In this document: in pieces, positions 27,191 to 36,331 of the stretch
Position numbering within the stretch: position 1 is the first letter of the stretch
How the letters are laid out: each line of letters opens with the position of its first letter
Assembly (NCBI GenBank): GCA_016124745.1
Contig: WGNC01000015.1
Coordinates: 17,361-81,360 of the forward strand
Source: Thiobacillus sp.
Lineage (GTDB): Bacteria > Pseudomonadota > Gammaproteobacteria > Burkholderiales > Thiobacillaceae
DNA: 64,000 bases
Direction: 5' to 3'
Position numbers and translations under genes: made by a program
The notes under the pieces: model-generated
What the model saw: only the letters and a program-made list of their open reading frames with translations
Database searches by the model: none
What the model was told of the DNA's origin: nothing

Positions 27191-28312
27191 ATGGCGCTGA
27201 GTGACAAGCTTAAAATCCTCTACCTGACGCGCATTTATGGTTTCAGGGAGTGGGCGATCGGCCTGCTACAACGTATTCTGTTTGTCTCCAGCAGCACTCC
27301 CCGGCGGATAGTCATTCACCGGGTAGCGGCCTTTGGCGATGCCGTCGTCTCCCTCCCTGCCATAGCGCTGATTCGCGCAAAATTCCCCGAAGCCGAAATC
27401 GACCTGGTCTCCACCTCTACGGAGGGCATCACCATTGCCGACGTGCTTGAGGCCAGTGGCATTGTGGATCGGATCTATCTGTTTAAGAAGCGTGGGCGTG
27501 CTGCTGCACTGAGGCAGATCAGGGCGCATGGCTATGATCTCTATATTGAGCTTCCACAAAACCTGAATCTCTATAAATCGATTCGCAACATGCTGCTTGT
27601 CAGGTTCTACCTGAATATCCCGGCGGCTTTTGGATGGGACCGCGGCAGATTGAAACGCTTCGCTCGCACTCAGGTTGATTTCCTGTCGATTCCCCGGGAA
27701 ATCGACCGCTTCAGGCAAATGCTGGAGAAGAACGGCATTCAAGGACCGGTCGAGTTCCCCATCGCTACCGCTGATTCGGACAAAAAATACATCGACAAGC
27801 TGATCGGCAAACATGGAGAGAAACCGTTGGTCGGCTTTCTCATTGGCGGCAAATTGGCACAGAAGAAATGGCCGTTGCAGAACTGGGCCCAACTGGCAGT
27901 GAGGAACGAGAGTCGATTCGACTTCTGTCTGATCGGTGGCAGCGGCGAGATGAAAGAAGCCGAGGCAATCTGTGACGCGGCGGCAGCGGTGCGCAATTTT
28001 TGTGGCAAGACATCCATTCTCCAAACCGCTGAATTGTTAAGACGATGCACTGCCGTGGTGTCACTGGACACCGGTGCGATGCATCTCGCCTATGCTGTCG
28101 GCACCCCCGTTGTTGCCCTGTTCAGTACGCGGGACATCACCAACAAGTGGCACCCTTACGGCATGAATAACATCACGATTGAAAAGCGGGTCGATTGCAG
28201 TTACTGCTTCAGCAAGCATTGCGCTGACAACATATGCATGAAGCGAATTTCCGTAGACGAAGTGAGTGCGGCGCTGTCTGAACTTGTGTCGAAGCAATCA
28301 CCGATCCGATAA
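27191..28312 (+). CDS. Glycosyltransferase family 9 (heptosyltransferase-like), first copy
   Basis: A 373-residue GT9/GT-B protein, probably adding heptose or a related sugar to lipopolysaccharide core at the cytosolic face of the inner membrane. The N-terminal Rossmann half has IHRVAAFGDAVVSLPAI (about 41-57). The C-terminal nucleotide-sugar half has LIGGSGEMKEAEAI and CTAVVSLDTGAMHLAYAVGTPVVALF. A cysteine cluster (CSYC, HC, IC) near 338-353 is common near the GT9 C-terminus. The DNA is clearly lower in GC than its neighbours and lies just downstream of a tRNA gene. Confidence 0.82.
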   Translation: MALSDKLKILYLTRIYGFREWAIGLLQRILFVSSSTPRRIVIHRVAAFGDAVVSLPAIALIRAKFPEAEIDLVSTSTEGITIADVLEASGIVDRIYLFKKRGRAAALRQIRAHGYDLYIELPQNLNLYKSIRNMLLVRFYLNIPAAFGWDRGRLKRFARTQVDFLSIPREIDRFRQMLEKNGIQGPVEFPIATADSDKKYIDKLIGKHGEKPLVGFLIGGKLAQKKWPLQNWAQLAVRNESRFDFCLIGGSGEMKEAEAICDAAAAVRNFCGKTSILQTAELLRRCTAVVSLDTGAMHLAYAVGTPVVALFSTRDITNKWHPYGMNNITIEKRVDCSYCFSKHCADNICMKRISVDEVSAALSELVSKQSPIR

Positions 28313-28321
28313 AGGAACGCC

Positions 28322-29272
28322 GTGTCTAGCTTGTTGGTTGTTCGGTTCAGTGCGCTGGGCGATCTGGCCTCGACCGCCCCCTATCTTTCATGTGCCGCAC
28401 GGACGCATGACATCACACTGCTCACCTCGCCTTTGGGCAAGAACTATTTCTCGGATGCCGCATATATTCACAATATTCTGGAACTGAAGGACACCCGGCT
28501 TTCCACGCTACTGAAAATGATTCCGAAGGTGTTCGACAACACTTTTGATTATTTTATCGATCTTCACGGCAATGACCGTAGCCGCTTCCTTTCCCGTTTT
28601 GCACGCGGACAGCGACTTTCGAATTACGCAAAAGCGTATCGGAACCTCACACCCGAAGCCGCTATAGCCAACTATGTCAAGCAGGGCTCGGCAGGTCAGT
28701 TTGACTACTTCAGCATTCTCTCCATGCTGCCCGGTTACCGGTTTGAGCCAGAGCCCTTTGAGCCCAAGCCACGCGACTATATCGTGTTGAATATCGGTTC
28801 AAGTGAAAAATGGCTGTCCAAACGGCTGCCGCTTGCAAAATGGCAGGAGATCACGCAGATCCTGCTGCAACATTATGATCTTCCGTTCATGCTGACCGGC
28901 GCTGCTGACGAGGTGGATTACATCACCGAAACAGCCAGGTCATTGCCCGGAAGGCACGAAATCGTTGCCGGCAAGACAACGCTGATCGAGCTGAAAGCCA
29001 TCCTGAAGAATGCCTATCTCACGGTATCGACCGACTCGGGCCCGATGCACATGTCAGCGGTTGAGCGAACGCCAACCATTGGGATATTCGGAGCGACCAA
29101 CTGGCTCCGCTCTGCCCCATACGGTCCTTGGTCCACCGTGCTGTTCGATCGGCTGCGGTATCCGGAGGGCGTGCCCCCCGCCAGAAGCCTGCTCGAGGTC
29201 GATGACTATTTCGGTCATGTCGACATCCGTGAAGGCTTGGCAGCCATCAGCGACTATCTCCAGCAGGGGTGA
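28322..29272 (+). CDS. Glycosyltransferase family 9 (heptosyltransferase-like), second copy
   Basis: A second GT9 protein of 316 residues, diverged from the preceding gene but with the same landmarks. These are VVRFSALGDLASTAPYL at the start, LNIGSSEKWLSKRLPLAKWQEI, and AYLTVSTDSGPMHMSAVERTPTIGIFGATN near 235-262. The GTG start at 28322 follows AAGGA with good spacing, 9 bp after the first GT9 gene, so both form one transcript. GC content is visibly low (for example around 28.5 kb). The acceptor sugar is unknown. Confidence 0.82.
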   Translation: MSSLLVVRFSALGDLASTAPYLSCAARTHDITLLTSPLGKNYFSDAAYIHNILELKDTRLSTLLKMIPKVFDNTFDYFIDLHGNDRSRFLSRFARGQRLSNYAKAYRNLTPEAAIANYVKQGSAGQFDYFSILSMLPGYRFEPEPFEPKPRDYIVLNIGSSEKWLSKRLPLAKWQEITQILLQHYDLPFMLTGAADEVDYITETARSLPGRHEIVAGKTTLIELKAILKNAYLTVSTDSGPMHMSAVERTPTIGIFGATNWLRSAPYGPWSTVLFDRLRYPEGVPPARSLLEVDDYFGHVDIREGLAAISDYLQQG

Positions 29273-29627
29273 TCGACCTGCCGAGCCTCACGAGAACGGA
29301 CTCGGTCCAGAACGTGAACGATGACTGGAGTCTGTTCCCGGATGCTACGGGTCATTCGCTGTCCGCCACCGAACCCGTGCCCACAGTGTGCAGGCGTCAA
29401 CAATACGCCGCTGGACACATCACATTTAACGTGACAAATTCCCGGCGCATTGATCTCTGCGACCTCAGTCGCATGGGACTCCGTAACAGCCTGCCTGCCA
29501 TCTTGTTGATTAATATGCCCATCACTCTTGACTTAGCCTCTCTTTATCTTCGGCTCGGGTCCAGGCGGGACACCACTCGAGCAAACTTCAGCGATAATCA
29601 TCACTCATAACAACAAGGGAGAGTCTG
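29273..29627. other. 355-bp gap between the glycosyltransferases and slmA
   Basis: No convincing gene. A 113-codon open frame (29269-29610) starts at a GTG overlapping the GT9 stop; its predicted protein has no recognisable motif and no ribosome site. No tRNA fragment or direct repeat of the tRNA 3' end is seen. The last 20 bases carry the slmA ribosome site (AAGGGAGAG). Confidence 0.5.
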
Positions 29628-30215
29628 ATGGAAGGAGAAGCCAGGAAGCCCGGCGAGCGCCGTTTGCAGATCCTGCAAACCCTTGCAGCGATGCTGCAGG
29701 AGCCACAGCCGGAGAAGATCACCACGGCTGCGCTGGCAGCGCGCATCGGCGTATCGGAAGCAGCACTGTATCGACACTTTTCCAGCAAGGCGCAGATGTA
29801 TGAAGGCCTGATCGAATTCATCGAACAAAGCCTGTTCGGACTGATCGCCCGCATCACTGCCGAGACGTCCTCACCGACTGCGCAGGTCGAGGCCATCATC
29901 AACATGCTGCTGAGTTTTGCGGCGAAGAATCCGGGGATGACACGGGTGCTGATCGGCGACGCACTGGTCCACGAAAACGAACGTCTGCAAAAACGCATCA
30001 ACCAGCTACACGATCGCATCGAAGCGCAGCTTCGGCAATGCCTCCGTCTGGAAGGTGGTCAGCAGTCCGAACTCAGCGCGCCGCTTGCCAACCTGCTGCA
30101 ATGCGTGGTGGTGGGACGCTGGCATCAGTACGCCAAGAGCGGGTTCACGCGCGCCCCGGGTGGGGGGGATGTCGATCTGTTGATGACCCGCCTGCTGGAC
30201 GTTCACCCTGCCTGA
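29628..30215 (+). CDS. slmA: Nucleoid occlusion factor SlmA
   Basis: TetR-family DNA-binding protein that blocks FtsZ assembly over the nucleoid. The helix-turn-helix is at about 35-60 (ITTAALAARIGVSEAALYRHFSSKAQMYEGL), typical of SlmA including the RHF-SKAQM segment. The C-terminal dimerisation domain follows with KNPGMTRVLIGDALVHENERL. At 195 residues the length is standard. The gene has a strong ribosome site; its 3' end overlaps the convergent moeB-like gene by 13 bp. Confidence 0.93.
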   Translation: MEGEARKPGERRLQILQTLAAMLQEPQPEKITTAALAARIGVSEAALYRHFSSKAQMYEGLIEFIEQSLFGLIARITAETSSPTAQVEAIINMLLSFAAKNPGMTRVLIGDALVHENERLQKRINQLHDRIEAQLRQCLRLEGGQQSELSAPLANLLQCVVVGRWHQYAKSGFTRAPGGGDVDLLMTRLLDVHPA

Positions 30216-30973
30216 AACGCAGCAGCCCCGCACACCGGGCAGGCCGGGTCGCGCGGCACATTCATCACGCGCACACCTGTTTGCAGGCCGTCCCACAACA
30301 ACAACCTGCCGATCAGGGTCTCGCCTACCCCGGCCAGGAGTTTCAGTGCCTCCATTGCCTGCATCGCCCCGATCACCCCTACCAGCGGGGAAAAAACGCC
30401 CGCTTCGGCACAGCGGACTTCGGGTTCTTCCGCATGGTCCGGGAACAGGCAGTGATAACAAGGGCTTGCGGGCCGGCGTGAATCGAAGACCGCCAACTGC
30501 CCGGAAAACCCGATTGCGGCGCCTGAAACCAGGGGCCTCCGAAGGGCCACACAAGCACGATTGACTGCGTGCCGGGTGGCAAAATTGTCCGACGCATCGA
30601 CAACCAGATCCACCGCTTCCACCGCTTCATGCAACGCGTCGCCCGCCAGGGCCGCCGCAATGGACTTCACTTCGATTTCCGGATTGATGGCGCGGATACT
30701 TCGCGAGAGCGAGTCGGCCTTGTTTTCCCCAATTGCCGCGGTAGCGTGTCCAATCTGCCGCTGCAGGTTGGTGAGGTCGACGCTGTCGCCGTCCGCCAGC
30801 AGCAGGGTCCCGACGCCCGACGCGCCGAGGTACAGCGCCGCCGGGCACCCCAAGCCGCCTGCACCGACGATCAGCACCGTCGCCTGGGTGATGCGCTGCT
30901 GTCCTGCAACGCCAACTTCAGGCAGCAGAATGTGGCGGCTGTAGCGCAGCAGCAGGTCGTCATTCAGATCCAT
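30203..30973 (-). CDS. MoeB/ThiF-type E1-like adenylyltransferase
   Basis: Activates the C-terminal glycine of a small ubiquitin-like sulfur carrier (MoaD or ThiS) by adenylation. Visible in the 256 residues are the nucleotide loop GAGGLG (37-42), the NLQRQ arginine motif and VDASDNFATR. The cysteine preceding AEAGVFSPLVGVIG corresponds to the conserved cysteine of MoeB/ThiF. Two zinc-type CxxC pairs lie at about 173-176 (CYHC) and 245-248 (CPVC). MoeB and ThiF cannot be separated by sequence alone. No rhodanese domain is attached. It ends inside slmA. Confidence 0.88.
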   Translation of the reverse strand: MDLNDDLLLRYSRHILLPEVGVAGQQRITQATVLIVGAGGLGCPAALYLGASGVGTLLLADGDSVDLTNLQRQIGHATAAIGENKADSLSRSIRAINPEIEVKSIAAALAGDALHEAVEAVDLVVDASDNFATRHAVNRACVALRRPLVSGAAIGFSGQLAVFDSRRPASPCYHCLFPDHAEEPEVRCAEAGVFSPLVGVIGAMQAMEALKLLAGVGETLIGRLLLWDGLQTGVRVMNVPRDPACPVCGAAAFQAG

Positions 30974-30987
30974 GGAAGCGGGCGCGA

Positions 30988-31383
30988 CTACTTATAGTCC
31001 CGCCATTCTTCAGGGGTTTCATCACTGTCGCCATGCAGACGCCGTTCGTAAACCTTCATGAAAGCCTGCTGGGATTTGATGTCCGGTTCGTTGGCCTCGA
31101 CATTGCTGCGTTGCACGCCTTCGCAGAAGTAGGCCAGCGCACGTTTGAGCTTGCAGAGCAGGTTGTTGTCGAGATGAAACCCCTGGCTCGACAGTGCGGT
31201 CTCCAGTCCTTCCAGCGTGTATTCGCAGACGTGGTAGTGCACCAGCAGCGTGTTGGAATCCGCTCCGATCCTCACCTCAAGCCCTTCCAGTCCTTGCAGC
31301 AGGACTCGGGCACGCTCCACCTGGCCCACAGGCAATGGGTGGAACACGATTTCGCGCGTTTTTTCGAGGTCACACGGACGCAT
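30988..31383 (-). CDS. Small HMA-like protein without metal cysteines; function unknown
   Basis: A 131-residue protein that I do not recognise by name. Its first 70 residues have a strand-helix-strand-strand-helix pattern ending in YTLEGLETALSSQGFHLD, reminiscent of heavy-metal-associated (ferredoxin-like) domains but with no CxxC at the first loop. The second half is helical and charged and contains a lone cysteine in AYFCEG. The ATG at 31383 is preferred to a TTG at 31401. It lies between ctpA and the moeB-like gene, 14 bp from the latter. Confidence 0.7.
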   Translation of the reverse strand: MRPCDLEKTREIVFHPLPVGQVERARVLLQGLEGLEVRIGADSNTLLVHYHVCEYTLEGLETALSSQGFHLDNNLLCKLKRALAYFCEGVQRSNVEANEPDIKSQQAFMKVYERRLHGDSDETPEEWRDYK

Positions 31384-31454
31384 GGCACCTCCAGCAGGCA
31401 AGGTCAGCGCAGTATACCGCGCTGACCGGTTTGTAGCAGTTCACCGGCGCGCCG

Positions 31455-32870
31455 TTAGCGCCCCTGCAGAATCTGCAAACCTTTCAGCAGGTTCAGTGCC
31501 TGATTTACCTGGAAATCGTTCTTTGACACAACCTCGCCGGGTTCAAGTGTGTGGGGCTTCTTGCCCTTCCCGTTCTTTTCAGGCTTGTCGGCAGGCAGCG
31601 CCTTGATGCTGTCGCTCGGCCTGGCTTCCGGTTCTGATTCGTCGCCATTGGGATTGCTCAGGTGCTTGTCGAGATCGGCCTCCCGAATACCCATCGACTC
31701 TTCCTCCGATGGCATGTCGGGGTCTTCCACCACGATATCCGGCTCGATGCCCTTGGCCTGAATCGAACGCCCGCTCGGCGTGAAGTAGCGTGCGGTGGTG
31801 AGTTTGATCGCCGTGCCATTGCCGATCGGCAGAATGGTCTGTACCGAGCCCTTGCCAAACGTGCGTGTTCCCATGATGACCGCGCGCTTGTGGTCCTGCA
31901 GCGCACCGGCCACGATCTCGGATGCAGAAGCCGAGCCGCTGTTGACCAGCACGACCATCGGGACCTTTTTCACGCCTTCAGGCAGATTCCGCAAATAATC
32001 GAGCTGCATCGGCCGCAGGTAATTTTCACGGCTGGCCGTCAACCGCATCTGGGCGTCCTCGGTACGCCCCTCGGTATAAACCACCAGGCTGTCGGGCTCG
32101 ACAAATGCCGCCGTAACCGCCACCGCGCCATTGAGCAATCCGCCGGGGTCGTTGCGCAAATCGAGAATCAGGCCCTTGAGCGGCCCCTTGTTTTCCTTGT
32201 AAAGCGTATTCAGCGCATCGACCAGCAACTCGCCGGTGTGTTCCTGGAATTGCGTCACGCGCACGTAGCCATATCCGTTCTCCAACAGCTTGAACTTGAC
32301 GCTGCGGATCTTGATGACCGCACGGGTCAAGGTCACCACGACGGGCTTGTCCACGCCCTTGCGGATAATGGTCAGCTTGATTTTCGACCCGGGCTTGCCG
32401 CGCATTCGCTTCACCGCATCGTTCAGCGTCATGCCCTTGACCGGCGTGTCGTCAAGCTTGACGATCAGGTCGCCGGGCTTGATTCCGGCTTTGAAGGCTG
32501 GCGTGTCCTCAATCGGCGAAACCACCTTGACCAGGCCGTCCTCCATGCCGACCTCGATGCCGAGGCCGCCAAACTCGCCCTGGGTGCCTACCTGCAGGTC
32601 CTTGAAACCTTCGACGTCGAGATAGGTTGAGTGCGGATCCAGGCCGGTCAGCATGCCGTTGATCGCCTCGGTGATCAGCTTCTTGTCTTCCACCGGCTCG
32701 ACATAATCGCTCTTGATGCGGGCGAATACATCGGTAAACGCGCGCAACTCCTCGACCGGCAGCGCCGTGTCCGCATCCTTGTCCGCAATCGCTGACAAGT
32801 TGACCGTCAACGCCGCGCCTGCCAGCAGGCCGGCCAATCCGACGAGTATGAATTTCGCCTTTTGAGTCAT
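31455..32870 (-). CDS. ctpA: C-terminal processing peptidase (S41 family)
   Basis: Periplasmic serine protease of the S41 family that trims or degrades envelope proteins, often cell-wall hydrolases. The 471 residues have an N-terminal membrane anchor or signal (8-28) and a PDZ domain (about 95-175). The catalytic domain places Ser in GSASASEI (about 315) and Lys in TFGKGSVQ (340). The lysine-rich tail is typical of CtpA. It follows an EnvC-like gene with a 1-bp gap, a common pairing that suggests joint control of murein hydrolases. Confidence 0.93.
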   Translation of the reverse strand: MTQKAKFILVGLAGLLAGAALTVNLSAIADKDADTALPVEELRAFTDVFARIKSDYVEPVEDKKLITEAINGMLTGLDPHSTYLDVEGFKDLQVGTQGEFGGLGIEVGMEDGLVKVVSPIEDTPAFKAGIKPGDLIVKLDDTPVKGMTLNDAVKRMRGKPGSKIKLTIIRKGVDKPVVVTLTRAVIKIRSVKFKLLENGYGYVRVTQFQEHTGELLVDALNTLYKENKGPLKGLILDLRNDPGGLLNGAVAVTAAFVEPDSLVVYTEGRTEDAQMRLTASRENYLRPMQLDYLRNLPEGVKKVPMVVLVNSGSASASEIVAGALQDHKRAVIMGTRTFGKGSVQTILPIGNGTAIKLTTARYFTPSGRSIQAKGIEPDIVVEDPDMPSEEESMGIREADLDKHLSNPNGDESEPEARPSDSIKALPADKPEKNGKGKKPHTLEPGEVVSKNDFQVNQALNLLKGLQILQGR

Positions 32871-32871
32871 T

Positions 32872-34122
32872 TCACTTCATCCACAGGAGGGGATTAACGG
32901 GGCGGCTTTGATGCCGCATTTCAAAGTAAAGTCCAGGGTCGGGCTGACCGCCACTGTTGCCGACCGCGGCGATGGGATCGCCGGGCTGAACCCGTTCACC
33001 CACCTGCTTATACAGACTTTCATTATTGCTGTACAGGCTCATGTAGCCCTCCCCGTGATCGACAATGATGAGATTGCCGAAACCGCGCAACCACTCTGAA
33101 AAGACCACCTGCCCGGCAGCGATCACCTTTACGACCGAACCCTGCGCGGCGCGGATGAACAATCCTTTCCAGCTCAAACCGCCATCTTCCCTCGGAGCCC
33201 CGAACTGGTTCATGAGTTCCCCGGCAACGGGCAGTCGCAGCGATCCTTTCAAGCGTGAAAAAGGTTGATCTGTGGAAAACGCCACGGGCGTTTCGGTATT
33301 GACTGCGATAGGGCGGCGTGACTTGGCTGCAGTGCCTTTTTCCTCGGCCTGTGACTGTTTCGCCTGTTGCGCCGCACGCGCCCGTGCCGCTTCGCGCTCA
33401 GCCTGTTGCGCCATCAGTTTGTTGAGGCGCTCGACCAGTTGCGTCAGACTCCGCTCATCGCGCTTCAAATTCGAGATTTCGAGCCGCTGCTGCCGGATCT
33501 GCTCGGAAAGCCTTTGCATGACCTGCTCGCGTTGCTGCTTTTCGGCCACCAGTTTCTTCTGTTCGGCTTCGCGGTCTGTCTGCAATTGCACCAGTTCACT
33601 CGTTTTCTGCCGGGTTTGCTGCTGCAACATGGCCAATCGCGCCAGGTCGTCGCGCAGCGACTCGATCATTGCGTGCTGCGCGCGTGACAAATGCGCCAGG
33701 TAGCGCAAATCACGCGCAGTCTGGTTGGGATCCCCCCCGTTCAGCATGAGCTTGAGCGCATCGCCCTGCCCCCGCAGATAAGCGGCCCGGAGCGCCTGGG
33801 CAAGATGGGCCTGTTGTTGCCGGACGCGAGATTTGGCAGCGGCTGTCTGCAGGCTCAGGTCTTTCAGTTCCGTCTGGGCGCGCTGGCGCTCACCATCCAG
33901 TTGACGCAACTGGCGTGCCGCGCTGCTGATGGCGCGCTCCGATTGACGCAGTTCATCCGCCGCTTCCCGGCGATCCGCCTGGGTATTGTGGAAATCCTCC
34001 TGCAGGGCTTGCAGGCGCTGCTTGAGAGCATCGAGTTCGGACTGTTTGCGATCGGCCTGGTTGGCGCTGGCGCACAGGGGGGCACACAGCGCCACCAGAA
34101 CAAAAAGATGTCTGAAGTTCAC
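32872..34122 (-). CDS. envC: EnvC-like murein hydrolase activator
   Basis: Periplasmic coiled-coil protein that activates amidases at the division septum. It has a signal peptide (cleavage near ASA-N at 19-21), a long coiled coil (about 22-250) rich in Q, E and R, and a C-terminal LytM (M23) domain (about 300-416). The zinc ligands of active LytM enzymes are not conserved: the first motif reads WKGLFI and the last LYFEMR. This is the same degeneracy known in EnvC, so it should be a non-catalytic activator. The start is GTG at 34122; it lies directly upstream of ctpA and 29 bp past gpmI. Confidence 0.9.
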   Translation of the reverse strand: MNFRHLFVLVALCAPLCASANQADRKQSELDALKQRLQALQEDFHNTQADRREAADELRQSERAISSAARQLRQLDGERQRAQTELKDLSLQTAAAKSRVRQQQAHLAQALRAAYLRGQGDALKLMLNGGDPNQTARDLRYLAHLSRAQHAMIESLRDDLARLAMLQQQTRQKTSELVQLQTDREAEQKKLVAEKQQREQVMQRLSEQIRQQRLEISNLKRDERSLTQLVERLNKLMAQQAEREAARARAAQQAKQSQAEEKGTAAKSRRPIAVNTETPVAFSTDQPFSRLKGSLRLPVAGELMNQFGAPREDGGLSWKGLFIRAAQGSVVKVIAAGQVVFSEWLRGFGNLIIVDHGEGYMSLYSNNESLYKQVGERVQPGDPIAAVGNSGGQPDPGLYFEMRHQSRPVNPLLWMK

Positions 34123-34151
34123 CCTGACGAGCTTACCCGAAGCCGACGGGC

Positions 34152-35693
34152 CTACTCAAACTGAACCAGGGATTCGCCGGTCATTTCGGGAGGTTGCGGC
34201 AAGCCCATCATCCTCAACAGGGTCGGGCTGACGTCCTCGAGCGCACCCGTGTCCGCCATAGTGGCATGTCGCCTTCCAACATAGATCAGTGGCACCAGAT
34301 TCATGGTATGGGCCGTGTACGGCTGCCCGGTGATCGCGTCGCGCATCAATTCCGCGTTGCCGTGATCGGCAGTCACCAGCACTTCGCCGCCATTCGCCAA
34401 CTGTGCCTCCACTACACGGCCCAAACAGATATCCACGGTCTCGATTGCCTTGATGGCGGCCTGCAGGTCGCCCGTATGACCGACCATGTCCGGGTTGGCA
34501 TAATTGCAGATGATGAGGTCGTACTGCTTGCTGCCGATCGCTGCGATCAGCTTGTCGGTCACCTCGAAGGCACTCATTTCGGGCTTCAGGTCATAGGTCG
34601 CGACGTCAGGCGACGATACCAGCACCCGGTCTTCGCCTGGAAAAGACACTTCCTCGCCGCCATTGAAAAAGAAAGTGACGTGGGGATATTTCTCGGTTTC
34701 GGCGATTCGCAGCTGACGCATCCCCAGATTGGCGACATATTCGCCCAAGCCATTCTTGATCCGTTCGGGCGGGAACGCCACCGATACATCGAAGTCGTCG
34801 CTGTAACCGGTGAGCGTACAGTAGGTCGCCAGGCGAGGCGTGACCTCGCGCTCGAACTCGCCGAAGTCGGCTTCGATGAAGGGCCGCGACAATTGGCGCG
34901 CGCGATCGGAACGGAAGTTGAGGAAGATCACCGCATCGCCGTCTTCCATCTTCACCGGCTTGCCATCCGGCGGCAGGATCGCGGTCGCCTTGACGAACTC
35001 GTCGGTTTCACCGCGCGCGTAAGCGGCCTCCAGACCGGCCTGCGGATTCTCCGCCCAGAACTCCGTGCGCCCCTGCGTCAGCAGGTCATAGGCCGCCTTG
35101 ACACGCTGCCAACGGCGATCGCGGTCCATTGCATAGTAGCGGCCGATCATCGATGCAATATGCCCGACCCCTGTCTGCTTGATTTTCTCCGACAGGCGGT
35201 GCAGGTAGATTTCGGCGCTTTTCGGCGGCGTGTCGCGACCATCCAGAAAAACATGCAAGCACACCTTGTGCAGATTTTCGCGTGCTGCCAGTTCGAGGAT
35301 CGCGTGAAAATGCGATTCGTGGCTGTGCACGCCGCCATCCGACAGCAGGCCCAGCACGTGCAGCGTCTTGTTGTTGTCTCGCGCCAGGTGCACGGCATTG
35401 AGCAGGGCGGGGTTGGTGTAGAAGTAGCCGGACTCGATGGCTCGATCGATACGCGTAAATTCCTGGTACACCACCCGGCCTGCGCCGATATTCAGGTGTC
35501 CCACCTCGGAATTTCCCATCTGTCCTTTGGGCAGGCCCACTTCGGACTCCGAAGCATGAATCAGGGTGTGCGGGTTTTCCTTCCACAGACGGTCGAAATT
35601 GGGTTTGTTGGCCTGTGCGATCGCATTGTCGGCGCGTTCGGCGCGGCAACCAAAACCGTCGAGGATGATGAGGAGAGCCGGCACGGTCTTCAT
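34152..35693 (-). CDS. gpmI: 2,3-Bisphosphoglycerate-independent phosphoglycerate mutase
   Basis: Manganese enzyme that interconverts 3- and 2-phosphoglycerate in glycolysis and gluconeogenesis. The 513-residue length is standard. The metal site begins with LDGFG (D12), and the phosphoserine is S62 in GNSEVGH. The late VTADHGNAE supplies further metal ligands. The domain order (phosphatase halves around a phosphotransferase insert) is as expected. The start at 35693 is the first of the leftward gpmI-envC-ctpA run; upstream lies the divergent ArsR-type regulator. Confidence 0.97.
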   Translation of the reverse strand: MKTVPALLIILDGFGCRAERADNAIAQANKPNFDRLWKENPHTLIHASESEVGLPKGQMGNSEVGHLNIGAGRVVYQEFTRIDRAIESGYFYTNPALLNAVHLARDNNKTLHVLGLLSDGGVHSHESHFHAILELAARENLHKVCLHVFLDGRDTPPKSAEIYLHRLSEKIKQTGVGHIASMIGRYYAMDRDRRWQRVKAAYDLLTQGRTEFWAENPQAGLEAAYARGETDEFVKATAILPPDGKPVKMEDGDAVIFLNFRSDRARQLSRPFIEADFGEFEREVTPRLATYCTLTGYSDDFDVSVAFPPERIKNGLGEYVANLGMRQLRIAETEKYPHVTFFFNGGEEVSFPGEDRVLVSSPDVATYDLKPEMSAFEVTDKLIAAIGSKQYDLIICNYANPDMVGHTGDLQAAIKAIETVDICLGRVVEAQLANGGEVLVTADHGNAELMRDAITGQPYTAHTMNLVPLIYVGRRHATMADTGALEDVSPTLLRMMGLPQPPEMTGESLVQFE

Positions 35694-35865
35694 GAAAAAA
35701 TTTGTATTACCTGATTCAATTTTGTGGGATTATTTTAATATATGCATGATTGCTAATCTACATGCGAGCTACAGGGAAGTTCTGAAAAATGCGCCGCGAT
35801 GGCCGTTTCAAGCCGTGTCGCGTCACACTCAAGAGTACTACACGAACAGGACAGAGGTTATGAAT

Positions 35866-36189
35866 ATGGCAGATGATTGGGACGAAGTGGACCTCATGGA
35901 CAAGGATGAGCACATCGAGCAGGCCTCGCGTGCGATGAAAGCCATGTCGCATCCGCTGCGCCTGAAAATTCTCTGCGTGCTGGGCGACAAGGAAGTCAGC
36001 GTGCAGGAAATCGTTGACCATGTCGGCACTTCGCAAAGCAATATTTCGCAGCATCTCGCCATCCTGCGCGACAAGGGTGTGCTGCGCACCCGCAAAGATG
36101 CCAACCGTGTGTTTTACCGCGTGGGCGATACCCGTACGCTCAAGCTGCTGGGCATGATGCGCGACGTGTTCTGCGGCTTCGCGAAATAA
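35866..36189 (+). CDS. ArsR-family repressor with SqrR/BigR-type cysteine pair
   Basis: A winged-helix ArsR/SmtB protein of 107 residues. The recognition helix lies in TSQSNISQHLAILRDKGVL (55-73). It lacks the metal-binding ELCVCDL motif of arsenic sensors. Its only cysteines are C37 (KILCVL) and C103 (VFCGF), 66 residues apart. SqrR (C41/C107) and BigR (C42/C108) have the same spacing and sense sulfide through a polysulfide bridge. The start at 35866 is favoured because AGAGG is eight bases upstream; an ATG at 35860 is too close. It probably represses the RND-rhodanese operon downstream. Confidence 0.85.
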   Translation: MADDWDEVDLMDKDEHIEQASRAMKAMSHPLRLKILCVLGDKEVSVQEIVDHVGTSQSNISQHLAILRDKGVLRTRKDANRVFYRVGDTRTLKLLGMMRDVFCGFAK

Positions 36190-36210
36190 TCTCCCCATCC
36201 GCCTCCACGC

Positions 36211-36249
36211 AAGGCCCGGTTACGCACAAGCGTGCCGGGCCTTTTCTTT
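36211..36249 (+). terminator. Terminator after the ArsR-type regulator
   Basis: AAGGCCCGG (36211-36219) pairs with CCGGGCCTT (36235-36243). The loop holds a second small stem (ACGC/GCGT), and the structure is followed by TTTTCTTT. It makes the regulator a single-gene transcript, separate from the efflux operon. Confidence 0.8.
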
Positions 36250-36331
36250 AACTGTCCCGCATCCCATGTGCTTGGGCGCGCTGCGCCGTCAATCCAAGCC
36301 CCTGCCGGAGATATCCCGCGAGACAAGCGGC

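Noticed and set aside
29269..29610. 113-codon open frame after the second glycosyltransferase
   Set aside because: GTG start overlapping the previous stop, no ribosome site, no recognisable motif, atypical composition. It could be a decayed remnant, but there is nothing to support a call.
34194..35714. 506-codon open frame opposite gpmI
   Set aside because: Shadow of gpmI; no motifs, and gpmI is complete with its active-site serine and metal ligands.
35744..35765. GCATG-N12-CATGC dyad upstream of the ArsR-type gene
   Set aside because: Only 5-bp arms, unlike the AT-rich dyads before the RND operon; too weak to call an operator.
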